Of a stretch of 35,159 nt of DNA, positions 1 to 8,400 are shown in pieces. The stretch is from IMG/VR virus record IMGVR_UViG_3300048838_000497, positions 1 to 35,159 of that record. One strand, given 5' to 3'. How positions within the stretch are numbered: position 1 is the first letter of the stretch; the number at the start of each line of letters is the position of its first letter. The translations under genes and the position numbers were made by a program. The notes under the pieces were generated by a model, which saw nothing but the letters and a program-made list of their open reading frames with translations, had not been told where the DNA came from and did not search any database. The stretch is from a virus.

Positions 1-705
1 AGAAGGTATAGCTCCAATATTACTAGCACCCTGTGAAACTAGTTTCCAGAATGATAGTATCATTTGTTGATCATACCATGCTTTCTCTAACGCACTTAAC
101 TGCGCGTAAAGCATTTGGTCAATCACACAAAACGGTTCACTTAACTTTGCTATTGGGAACTGTACAATTTTGGTGGCTGGTACGTGTACAACATTACCAA
201 AAGCTAACGGCCAATTTGGTGAATTATCATCTGGCTCAGTGTCGATTATATCGGTTTCTTCTAGAGACACACCAATTTCTGTGTCCTCAACTTCCGATAT
301 AATTTTTAAATCAATACTACGTTCACTTTCAGACCAATTAATTGGTGCATCAATTATACCTTTGAATAATACGAATTTATCGGTTGTTGTCAATCCTCTA
401 AAGAATTGGTATATAATACATTTTTTATTATAGACATTTGCTGTATTTAAAATAGTTTTGATATCGCCAGATGTGTCATCAAGACTTATACTAACATCAC
501 TTGCTTGACCGGTTTTACTAGATGGTGTTACGCTTATATCTGAGACTTTTAATATTGCTACATATGAATCTATACCACTTACAGTTCTATCTGTATAGAT
601 ATAATAATTACCAGTACCATACCAATCAATAGCTAAAAGTATAAGTGGTTCCGTTGCCAGTTTCTGTGTAACTTTAGCTAGAGCATTAGCTGTCAATGTT
701 TTCAT
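1..705 (-). CDS. Partial distal-tail/baseplate-like protein, cut by left edge
   Basis: The frame is open for 235 codons from an ATG at 705 to the first base of the window, so the C-terminus is missing. The ATG overlaps the TGA of the preceding gene (ATGA), and AAGGTGAT lies just upstream, so the start is well supported. The protein begins MKTLTANALAKV and has alternating beta-strand-like segments (LLAIDWYGTGNYYIYTD, then VAILKVSDISVTPSS), with no signal peptide or membrane helix. I do not recognise a named family. Its place behind the tape measure and two small tail-like genes suggests a tail-hub or baseplate component; that is inference from position only. Confidence 0.6.
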   Translation of the reverse strand, partial: MKTLTANALAKVTQKLATEPLILLAIDWYGTGNYYIYTDRTVSGIDSYVAILKVSDISVTPSSKTGQASDVSISLDDTSGDIKTILNTANVYNKKCIIYQFFRGLTTTDKFVLFKGIIDAPINWSESERSIDLKIISEVEDTEIGVSLEETDIIDTEPDDNSPNWPLAFGNVVHVPATKIVQFPIAKLSEPFCVIDQMLYAQLSALEKAWYDQQMILSFWKLVSQGASNIGAIPS

Positions 706-1097
706 AGTATATCACCTTCAAATTCAAGACTTATTGTAACAGCTTCTTCACTACCTAGTAGATCACTCGGATTATACCAGGATTTCTTAAAGTTGCGTTT
801 ATCTAATTCAGAAATGAAAATAGCTAAGTATCTTATATCCTTATGATTCACTAATTCAATTTTATTACCGGCATTTAATTTATAGAAATCTTCTAGCTCA
901 AGACTTTTCTGTCTAGTCATTTGTATATTGAAAAGAAGCCTTACACTAGTAGTCGTTTTTAAATATGAATAAACGGTACCATCAACTGCACGTTTTACAT
1001 CTAATTCTCTGATAGGCGTATAGCTATCACCCAAATCTGGGTTAGGGAGTATAAGTGTTCTAGTGAAATTAGGGTATGGTCCTTTCAGTATAATCAT
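702..1097 (-). CDS. Small putative tail protein, paralogue of the upstream gene
   Basis: 131 residues. The ATG overlaps the TGA of the preceding gene, with AAGGAG eight bases upstream, indicating translational coupling. The protein is probably beta-rich, contains LPNPDLGDSY and ends in LEFEGDIL. The upstream 132-residue protein has the same plan: an LP-x-P segment near the N-terminus, a KR-rich strand (VKRAVDG here, VKRIVRR there), a central KIELVNHKD / IIKLLDYES strand and a closing FEFQGDLL. The two probably arose by duplication. No catalytic motif is visible. A distal-tail or baseplate role is inferred from position after the tape measure. Confidence 0.6.
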   Translation of the reverse strand: MIILKGPYPNFTRTLILPNPDLGDSYTPIRELDVKRAVDGTVYSYLKTTTSVRLLFNIQMTRQKSLELEDFYKLNAGNKIELVNHKDIRYLAIFISELDKRNFKKSWYNPSDLLGSEEAVTISLEFEGDIL

Positions 1098-1492
1098 GTT
1101 AACAAATCTCCTTGAAACTCAAACTGAATTACATACCCACAATTTTTATGTTGCTCAGTAATCTCGGCTGGTATCAAAATACCAGTCCATGTTCTACTCT
1201 CATAATCTAATAATTTTATTATATTACCATAAGATTGACTAACAAGTGATAAATAGTTTGCTCTCTGTGTTGATGTACAAGCCTGGCAGATATAATATAA
1301 TACAGTATAATCAGGCCAAAGTGTATCTCTAAAAACCTTGCTCGCTAATCCACTTGTACGTCTTACAATTCTTTTTACTTCTGTCTTTTCAGAATTCTCG
1401 AAAAGAGGGGACGGCAATGTCACTGTAATAGTTGGCGAGGTAACAGGATAGCTTAACTCAATTGTCGATCTTCTAACTAGCGTATAAGCCAT
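1094..1492 (-). CDS. Small putative tail protein (paralogue pair, upstream member)
   Basis: 132 residues, starting MAYTLVRRSTIELSYP. GAGGTAAGGA lies immediately before the ATG. It overlaps the end of the deoxyribosyltransferase-like gene by 16 bases and the next gene by 4. It shares its layout and closing motif (FEFQGDLL) with the following 131-residue protein. Two cysteines (YYICQACTS) look structural rather than metal-binding. No enzyme signature or export signal is visible. Most likely a minor tail or baseplate-ring protein, judged by neighbours and by its paired, similarly sized paralogue; the family is not identified. Confidence 0.6.
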   Translation of the reverse strand: MAYTLVRRSTIELSYPVTSPTITVTLPSPLFENSEKTEVKRIVRRTSGLASKVFRDTLWPDYTVLYYICQACTSTQRANYLSLVSQSYGNIIKLLDYESRTWTGILIPAEITEQHKNCGYVIQFEFQGDLLT

Positions 1493-1842
1493 TTCCTTAC
1501 CTCATTAATTGATTTAAAAATCGGTTTACCTAATTCAAAAGCTAATGCTTCTTCCTTATCAGAACCAGTTGAGTAACCAGATATTCTATAGAATAAATCA
1601 CATTGGCTAACCCATTTGAAACAGAGTTCAAGCCAATCATTGTATGATCTTTTCTTTATTAAATCATAGTAATAGAAAAGGTGCGGGCAAAAGGGTGCCG
1701 CACCGATGTCAATTAGTTGACTACTGATTTCCAAAGCACGAAGCAAATTATCTTCTGGATTAGGGTGCGTAAACGGTCCAGCAACGTAGATCGTTACTTT
1801 GTAGACCGTTTCGGTAACTTTACTTTCGTTGCTTTGTTCCAT
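1477..1842 (-). CDS. Nucleoside 2-deoxyribosyltransferase-like / DUF4406-type protein
   Basis: 121 residues. The pattern is IYVAGPF (18-24), PFCPHLFYYYD (50-60), W-x3-C-x2-W-x3-CD (70-82), then GYSTGSDKEEALAFELGKP (89-107). This matches the small Rossmann-like fold of nucleoside 2-deoxyribosyltransferases and the related DUF4406 proteins, in which a Glu after the S-x-G loop (here E97/E98) acts as nucleophile. The family cleaves or exchanges bases on deoxynucleosides and is common in phages as a nucleotide-salvage or base-modification enzyme. The ATG lies 49 bases inside the preceding gene and has only a weak ribosome site, so coupling is likely. No later in-frame start precedes the conserved IYVAGP. 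Substrate cannot be read from the sequence. Confidence 0.7.
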   Translation of the reverse strand: MEQSNESKVTETVYKVTIYVAGPFTHPNPEDNLLRALEISSQLIDIGAAPFCPHLFYYYDLIKKRSYNDWLELCFKWVSQCDLFYRISGYSTGSDKEEALAFELGKPIFKSINEVRKWLIR

Positions 1843-3845
1843 CGGTTGTTATAGAAACCTCGCACTTGATAAGTAAAGAATTCAACTTGGCAAGCTGTAA
1901 TCGAACCTGACTTAGGATCTTGTGTTAATTTACAGATGCCACCACCTACGTCAACATGTATACCTTTCTTGCGTAAGAAAGGTGTTTGATCTTGTGTGCA
2001 ACCAACTTGTATACAGTGTACGTTTCGGAAGTGATTGTACGACAGTTTGTGGTAGTGCCCGATCATAAGTACAGCCGGTTTATCACCACCAGAAAATGAC
2101 TCTACAATCTTTTGTGGTTTGTAGCTATTGCCACTCCAAAAACATTTGCCATTCATTCTAACATAAATTAGTTCGTTAGGTACTGAGCAACAATATACTG
2201 TTCCATTGTAATATTCTCGCTTTGGCTCATTATTAATAGTTGGATTAACTTTTTCAGTTTTTATTGAAATATAAAAACAACTTTTGTTAATTCCACAACT
2301 ACAACTAAATCCACATTTTTGCGCAACTTCGCAAATATCATCTGCTAATTTCTTACTGACTGTGTAATACGTATAATGATTTTTATCAATACAGCCATCA
2401 CCTTTCATCATAGTTGCTAATAGTAATTTTAAAATATTTTTAGGTTGCTCTTTTAACCAGATAGGTATTTGTTTTTCATAAGAAGTTCTACCACAATTTT
2501 TAATTAACCAGTCTCCTAGCTCAACTGAACATATTACTATATTGTTACCATTTTTTTCTATTTTTGGATCAAAACCACACTCCTGCAATACCTTTATAAT
2601 TTCTTCAAAATTATCTGAATTAATTACTGGGCATTGTGTTATTACTATTTTTTGCTTATCTTTACTAACGCAGCCTTCTGTAATATACCATGCTAGTAAT
2701 TTTGTTGCTTGCTGTATTTTTAATGAATTTATATGTCTAGCTTCTTTTCTTTTGGAAATGTATCTAGGTATTTTTATTATATCAGTTTGTATACCAAACC
2801 AATTTTTAGAACCCAGACACAATCTGGTTTCCTGTCGTCTATAATTATTTAAAATATTTTCTGAATCAAGCAAGTACCAACAATCTTTAAAAATACCACG
2901 CCCACTGGCTTGTAAGATTCTATGATTAGGCGTTACTGTAAAGTTAAAAGATTTTCCATAATAGTGATGAACATCACCTTCGTATTGTTCTTTAATAATA
3001 TCTGTCGGTTGCTGCCATTCAAATGTATGATTATCTTTTGTCATAGTTGCAACATCATCAGAATATTGCAATTCTGAGAAAGGTACCCAACCACGGGTTT
3101 TAGTTAGTATTTCAGCCCCCTCAACAAAGCAAGTGGCATATGATGAGCCTCCACCAGGGTGCATAACAGACAACTGTGTTTTCTTTTTGCTGTTGATGTT
3201 TTTTAGGCCTACAAACGATTCAATGTAGCCAAGGTCCGCCCAATCTGATCTACCATTCTCAATCATAACACTTTCCATGTGTTTTCCAATATCAATACCT
3301 TCCCTTTGTGCGAACCAACCTTCATGGTCATCACCTGTAACAGCATAAGTAACAATACCAACATTTGGATAGAAATCAGCAAGAGCTTGACACTGAGCGT
3401 CTAATCCATATACATCAATATCATATTTGTTGAATCTAGCTTCACCCTCAATCCAGTTTCCAGCATGTAAAACTCTATCAACTTCAGCATCAGCGAACTT
3501 ATCATATAGATCATTTAGAACGTCGTATCTGCAGTATTTCGATCCTATATGTGTATCACCTATGAAACCAAATAAGTAAGTATTATCTTTACGACTTAGA
3601 TACTCAGTTTCTTTCGCTCCAACTCTAGGCTCTTTATGCAAAGCCCAGCAATCACCCATATGTTGGATTAAATAGCCTTGATTAATTAATTCACTAAAAC
3701 AGTATTCGATATCATCAATATTACAATTGTATTTGTCAATAAAAAATTGTAATGGACGCTTCTGTTTATGAAGCTCTTTTAGAACGTCTTGTGGCGTTAG
3801 TTCGACTCTTTGCTGTTCGTTTTTTATCGCCTTCTTCACGTTCAT
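1794..3845 (-). CDS. Metallophosphoesterase interrupted by a LAGLIDADG intein
   Basis: 683 codons giving a predicted 348-residue spliced enzyme. Residues 1-75 look like a small helical or winged-helix domain. The phosphoesterase core follows: GDTH (96-99), HAGN (127-130), GDDHE (171-175), HPGGG (229-233) and GHYH (596-599), the order of metal ligands in calcineurin-like phosphoesterases. Two positions differ from consensus (GN for GD, GDDHE for GNHE), so metal use may be altered. Residues 239-573 are an intein placed between SSYAT and SYKPQ, just after the conserved HPGGG loop. The ATG has AAAGGT upstream and lies 80 bases inside the preceding gene. Substrate is unknown; phage members of this superfamily act on nucleic acids, nucleotides or proteins. 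Confidence 0.85.
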   Translation of the reverse strand: MNVKKAIKNEQQRVELTPQDVLKELHKQKRPLQFFIDKYNCNIDDIEYCFSELINQGYLIQHMGDCWALHKEPRVGAKETEYLSRKDNTYLFGFIGDTHIGSKYCRYDVLNDLYDKFADAEVDRVLHAGNWIEGEARFNKYDIDVYGLDAQCQALADFYPNVGIVTYAVTGDDHEGWFAQREGIDIGKHMESVMIENGRSDWADLGYIESFVGLKNINSKKKTQLSVMHPGGGSSYATCFVEGAEILTKTRGWVPFSELQYSDDVATMTKDNHTFEWQQPTDIIKEQYEGDVHHYYGKSFNFTVTPNHRILQASGRGIFKDCWYLLDSENILNNYRRQETRLCLGSKNWFGIQTDIIKIPRYISKRKEARHINSLKIQQATKLLAWYITEGCVSKDKQKIVITQCPVINSDNFEEIIKVLQECGFDPKIEKNGNNIVICSVELGDWLIKNCGRTSYEKQIPIWLKEQPKNILKLLLATMMKGDGCIDKNHYTYYTVSKKLADDICEVAQKCGFSCSCGINKSCFYISIKTEKVNPTINNEPKREYYNGTVYCCSVPNELIYVRMNGKCFWSGNSYKPQKIVESFSGGDKPAVLMIGHYHKLSYNHFRNVHCIQVGCTQDQTPFLRKKGIHVDVGGGICKLTQDPKSGSITACQVEFFTYQVRGFYNNRWNKATKVKLPKRSTK
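2127..3131 (-). mobile_element. Intein with DOD (LAGLIDADG) homing endonuclease domain
   Basis: 335 residues within the phosphoesterase frame. Block A is CFVEGAEILT with Cys1; block B is TVTPNHRIL with the T-x-x-H pair (T305, H308 of the precursor). Two endonuclease helices follow: LLAWYITEGC (383-392) and LLLATMMKGDGC (474-485), each with an acidic residue (E390, D483). Block F is YCCSVPNELIYVR, and the intein ends SGN before Ser+1. All splicing and endonuclease blocks are present with no frameshift, so it is probably active in splicing and perhaps homing. The penultimate residue is Gly rather than the common His. The DNA is very A/T-rich (16 G/C in 2401-2460). Confidence 0.93.
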
Positions 3846-4083
3846 TCTGTACCTTTCGGACTGAGTCTCGAATGCACTCTTTAACGTAGTAGGTACAACA
3901 TGTTAATGCGGTATTTTCTAATAACCATTCTACCGCAGCTGTCAAACTACTACGCAACATTAACTCGCCACTGGCAAATGCTTCTACCCAAGAATCGTAA
4001 GCCTTTTTATCGTTGCCAACTAGATCCTTAGGAGTAACTTTTTGATTTGCTTTAGCTTTATTAATAGCATTTCTAACACCCAT
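3766..4083 (-). CDS. Small basic hypothetical protein
   Basis: 105 residues, starting MGVRNAINKAKANQKV, with AGGAAGT before the ATG. The middle is helical and ends in an HTH-sized stretch (ALTCCTYYVKECIRD). The last 25 residues are dense in Lys, Arg and Glu (GDKKRTAKSRTNATRRSKR), which could bind nucleic acid. Its end overlaps the phosphoesterase start by 80 bases, so the two are probably translated together and might work together. Not assigned to a family. Confidence 0.55.
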   Translation of the reverse strand: MGVRNAINKAKANQKVTPKDLVGNDKKAYDSWVEAFASGELMLRSSLTAAVEWLLENTALTCCTYYVKECIRDSVRKVQNEREEGDKKRTAKSRTNATRRSKRAS

Positions 4084-4085
4084 AA

Positions 4086-4358
4086 TTACTTCCTAATAAT
4101 TGAGACATCGTGAACCATACCAATTGGTATGAAATGCTTGACTCTGTATTCGAAAATGTCTTTCTCTGTTAAAGGCAAATGCACATCAGTAACTAATGTG
4201 TAACCAGTTTTATCCTCTCTGTAAAGGAAGCCTACTGTTACCATCATTTCTGCTTGTTGTTCGTCATCAGCAATATTTGTTACAACATCTGTGTCTGTAC
4301 TCGCATCTAACCATCTAACAATAGCTACTGGTAAAGGATTCTTTTTTCTTGGAAACAT
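4086..4358 (-). CDS. Small hypothetical phage protein
   Basis: 90 residues, starting MFPRKKNPLPVAIVRW, with GGGAG upstream and a 1-base gap to the stop of the preceding gene. It appears to be a mixed alpha/beta cytoplasmic protein with no signal peptide, membrane helix or metal motif. It lies between a repeat-bearing structural protein and the small basic protein, with 2 bases to the latter. No function can be assigned. Confidence 0.5.
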   Translation of the reverse strand: MFPRKKNPLPVAIVRWLDASTDTDVVTNIADDEQQAEMMVTVGFLYREDKTGYTLVTDVHLPLTEKDIFEYRVKHFIPIGMVHDVSIIRK

Positions 4359-4359
4359 A

Positions 4360-4899
4360 CTAACTCCCTGCTAAAGCTACATTCTTAGCTACATATCTAG
4401 TTCCACTCGCTGTAACGTGTGATGGATCATAACCAATTATACCTTGTGTTGGTACTAATGTATTTGTAACTCTTTTCTTAAATGTTCCACCATCTCTTAT
4501 ACTTAATCCAATTGATATACTATGTCTACTTATTGCTGCATTTGATAGCGTAGATCCGCTAGTATTAATTACTTGAGTAGGTTCTAATATTGTTTCTACT
4601 GAATCACTTTTAGTACGTGGTAATAAAGTCTGTGAAGGAGCTAGTGTACTGGATACCGACCCAACCTTCGTACGTGGGCTTAAGGTTTGGGTCGGCTCCA
4701 GTGTACTAGTTATCTCTGGCAAGACACCTTTCAGTTCTTGCTCAGGCTCCAACAGCGTAGTCACATCAGGTATTACACCCTTTGGACCGTGAACTGATTC
4801 TAAAGTAGTTGTAACACTTCTGGCAGCGAATACTTGGTTGCCTACACTTGTTAGTGAGCACCCAACTGGCAATGTTACGGTCTCATTGTATGTAGGCAT
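4360..4899 (-). CDS. Repeat-containing putative tail protein
   Basis: 179 residues. The N-terminus (NETVTLPVGCSLT) resembles the TETLTLPVITN units of the large repeat fibre gene at 16.6-18.3 kb. The centre has four degenerate repeats of about 17-19 residues, each around a core LEPTQ or LAPSQ (TLLEPEQEL, TLEPTQTL, TLAPSQTL, TILEPTQVI) and often followed by a PRTK turn; a fifth core, TLVPTQG, lies near the C-terminus. Such short Thr/Leu/Pro repeats suit an extended beta structure. It sits just after the tape measure and a virion-like protein, so a fibre or tail-tip role is reasonable but unproven. The coding DNA contains a long inverted repeat at 4641-4709. Confidence 0.6.
   Translation of the reverse strand: MPTYNETVTLPVGCSLTSVGNQVFAARSVTTTLESVHGPKGVIPDVTTLLEPEQELKGVLPEITSTLEPTQTLSPRTKVGSVSSTLAPSQTLLPRTKSDSVETILEPTQVINTSGSTLSNAAISRHSISIGLSIRDGGTFKKRVTNTLVPTQGIIGYDPSHVTASGTRYVAKNVALAGS
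4641..4709. repeat. Long imperfect inverted repeat inside a coding region
   Basis: The left arm 4641-4668 and right arm 4682-4709 are near-complementary over 28 bases, including CCGACCCAA followed by CCTT on the left and AAGG followed by TTTGGGTCGG on the right. The differences are two mismatches and two single-base offsets. The loop is 13 bases. In the mRNA this would form a stable hairpin within the repeat domain of the 179-residue protein. A tandem protein repeat does not by itself produce an inverted DNA repeat. Confidence 0.65.
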
Positions 4900-4908
4900 C
4901 GTTTACTC

Positions 4909-5457
4909 TCAGTAAGTAATCGTGTATCCAACCTTGAAACTATCACCATTCTGAACATTAATAGTTGCATCGAAAGCACCAGTTGCCATCAGCGTACCAG
5001 ATGTACCAGAAGCTGCACTAGCAAGCATGATACCATAAATAGTTTTCGTAGTTAGAATTGGGAATGTAGCATCAGATGTTGAAGTCTTACTTCCACTTGC
5101 CGCCGCGCCTTCTACCCAAGCCTGTCTGTTACCAGTATAGTCTGTGCCTGGAATAAGCTCAGACCAACCAGTGTGACTTGCCAAAGTATCAGCAGCTAGC
5201 AAAGCGCTGAAACCATCATTATTAATAAGACCAATGTACCATGTCGTTACAGCAGTACCACCACTGAATACAACATCAAGTAAATGGTTCTTACCAACAG
5301 TAGTAATATCGTTGTGACCATTTATTTCAAGAATAATTTGGCCACCACGAATCAACTGACCGTAAAAATTTCCTTTGTGCCGTAAAGTATTACTTCGTCT
5401 GCGTTTACTGATAACGTCGGCACCAATTATCATATCTGAAAGTAAATTATCGAACAT
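4909..5457 (-). CDS. Putative virion structural protein, paralogue of the gene at 16.1-16.6 kb
   Basis: 182 residues. It carries the pattern GKNHLLDVVFSGG, TTWYIGLINNDGF and ADTLASHTGWSEL, then a Gly/Ser/Ala-rich beta region (SAASGTSGTLMATGAF) and ends DSFKVGYTITY. The 163-residue protein at 16113-16604 repeats nearly every one of these blocks (AAWYVGLVDNAGW, GDTLASHSGWTEF, SGTSGTLYGEGAF). This pattern is frequent among predicted virion proteins of tailed phages, often near fibre genes; the exact role is not settled. The start has GGGAGAA upstream and overlaps the tape-measure stop by 11 bases. Confidence 0.7.
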   Translation of the reverse strand: MFDNLLSDMIIGADVISKRRRSNTLRHKGNFYGQLIRGGQIILEINGHNDITTVGKNHLLDVVFSGGTAVTTWYIGLINNDGFSALLAADTLASHTGWSELIPGTDYTGNRQAWVEGAAASGSKTSTSDATFPILTTKTIYGIMLASAASGTSGTLMATGAFDATINVQNGDSFKVGYTITY

Positions 5458-8400
5458 TGAGTTTTATTCTCCCTAGACGGATTTCTCGATTAATGCCTTG
5501 GGCAATCTCTTGAATAGTTTGTCCACTGGTGCTACCACCATTGACACTAACCTTAATGTCACCGACGTTAGTTACTGAACCACCTTGAGCAAAGTGCGGT
5601 ATACGATTACTGTTGATAGCTTGTAAGAATGGCGCATAGGTTCTCGAAGCCTCAGCATTTACAATGAACTCTCTCGGGTCCATATATACTGCACGACGAT
5701 CATTACCTCTGACACCACCAAGTGCTTGGTTAGTACCTGGTAAGCGGCCAGTAATTGCCTCGCCTTTTTGTCTTAAAAATTCTAATTGCTGTTTATAAGC
5801 CTCGATCATTTGACGTTGTACATTTAAATCTCGTTCATTGAGATTATTAAGATAGGTTTGAGATTTAACAAGTTCCATTCTCAAATCTGCAAGTTCTTGA
5901 TTTTGTTGAACAGCTAATTGATAAGGATCATTTGCCTCAGACAAAGTCTTAAAGGCTTGCTGCATATTAAAAATAGCTTGATTAATTTCGTCGCTACCAA
6001 AACCTTGCTGCTGCATTTTTTCTACAATTAATTGCATTTGATTAAATGCGTCTTGGATTTCTTGTGCTGAATTAATACTACCTACTCTTAATTTTTCAAT
6101 AAGATCATTCACTGGTTGCATAAATGCAGCAGCTTCTTCTCTTATTTTCTGATATTCGCCAGTATTTGAAGCATTCTCACCTAAGGCTTGCCATGCTGTT
6201 AAACCCTGGCCATATTGGTCTTTAATTCTTTGTGCCAATGTTGCCAAATCTGATGCTGCGCCTTTAACAGCATTCTTTTGCTTATCTTCAAGATCTTTAA
6301 TCTTAGTTGAAGATGCTTCTATTTGTTGTTCAATAAAAGATATTTGTTGTTGTGATTGCTTAGCTAACTCTTGATTAGCTTCTAATCCAGATTGCTTAAC
6401 TTGTGCATAATAATTTGTAATAAGATCACGCATTATAGTGAGTCGTCCTTCTGGATCGAACTCACCAAGAGCTAACATTTCTTTTACTTTATTATAATAG
6501 CCAACAAATTCAGCTTCACTCTGTTTTCCATAATCAAAACTACCTATTTCTTTTAAAGCATTTTCAAGCTCACGTAAGGCATATTCCTTCTTAGCTTTCT
6601 TAGCTTCTTCCTTAGCTAAAGCATCCTCTGTGATCTTAATATAATTTTGTTGTGCAATAGCTTTCTGCTGTATTACTAATAGTTCTTGCTCTTGCATCTG
6701 AATCATACGATTCTGTGCAACTGATAAATCTGTTTCATATTTCTCAGTATATTGATCTAGAAGTTCATTGCGTTTAGCAAACATCTTCTCCGCTAATTCA
6801 ATCTGCTTTTGTGCAGCTTCTTGCTGCTCTGGTGATGTAGCAGAACTAGATGCAGCTATACCAGCTTGGAAGAGTCTTTGTGCTTCTTGGTCTGCATAAG
6901 CAATTTGATTACTTAAAGTCTCTTTACCTACTTTATCAAGTTGCTTTAATTGTTGTTCATATGCTTTACTTTCTTGTTGTAAGGTTTGATATTCTTTGAT
7001 AGCATCAGTAGCTATCTTATTACCTTTTTTACCATACAAGCCAGAATTAGCTTCGATAAACGTTTTGGTTAATTCTTCCATACGTTCTTTTATAGAATAT
7101 AATCTATTATCAATAACTTTACCAGCATCATCGGCCCAGAAGCCAAGACGCTCAATAGTGTTTGAAAATAATGTTTCTGCTGATTCGAAAGTAGCATCTT
7201 GAATTAGATCATAAGCATCCTCAAGAGAATCCTTCATCTCATCAACAGATTTTTTGACCGCTTCTACAGATGCTGTTGCGGCGTCTTTCGTAGCATCAAT
7301 TGCATATCCTGTAAAGCGTACAATATCTTTAAAGGCTTCTTGAGTTCTTTTGAGTTCTCTGTAAGATGCTTGTGCAAACAGAGCAATATTTTGTCGTATC
7401 TTTTGAGTACCAGCAGTCTGTGCATCGGTGAAACTATCAATAGATGTTTTTAATTCAGTATATGCTGTACTGTTTTCTCTTGCAAGATCGGCTTCTTGCT
7501 GGAAAAGTCTTATCGTTTCTTCTAAACGTATACCAGCAGTTAAGTATCTAACTCCTACAAATGCAACTGCTGCTGCCAATAAAGACAAACCGCCAGTTGC
7601 CCAAGTTGCTGCCGTACCAAAAGCAGTAGTAGCTGCCGTTGCACCCCATAAAGCAGTTGAAGCTGCTTTAACTGCTGATGCTATTGCAGTAAATGCCGCT
7701 ACAGCCTGTGCTGTTTTAGTAAATACAAGCCAACCAGCTGTCAACCCAGCAATTGCTGCTGTCGCAACTGTTACAGCATTTGCAAGACCACCAAAAGAAT
7801 CAGCAATCTTAAGTAGCATTTTATTAAATTGTGAACCAATATCAATTGTGAACATATTTCTAAGAGCTTGCGTTTGTCTTTCCAAACGTGCTCCCATCGT
7901 ATTATACATTTCTTCATAAGCTGCTTTAGCCTCCGAAGCACTTTGTGCCATTCTAGAAATAGCTACATTTAATTTATCTTGTGATAAAGCAACTGAGCCT
8001 GTGGTAGCTCTAATACGCTGAAACAGTTCGCCCATTTCAGCCATCTCATCGCCAGAGTCCTTAGCAACATCGCCAAGGATCTCAACCATACCAGCTAGGC
8101 CAAAGGTTTTATAAGCTACTTCACCAGAACTAACACCTAATTCATCAAATACTTCCTTCATACGATCAGACGGCCTAATCATCTTTTGGAAGATATTTGT
8201 TAAATAGGTTTCAGCAGTTGCGTGCTTAACACCCTGAATACTTAACGCAGCTAAGGCTGCTTGTTGCTCTTTAAACGATACGCCTAAAGCATTTGATAAA
8301 ATACTGACACGACCTAATGTGTTAGCCATTTCGCTAAGATGGACACGACCAATATCAACTGTAGCAAATAGCGTCTTAGAGATATCAGCAGTATCTGCTA

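Noticed and set aside
7428-7919. 163-codon plus-strand frame within the tape measure
   Set aside because: Antisense shadow of the Ala-rich hydrophobic stretch; it reads as Ala/Val low complexity and has no ribosome site.
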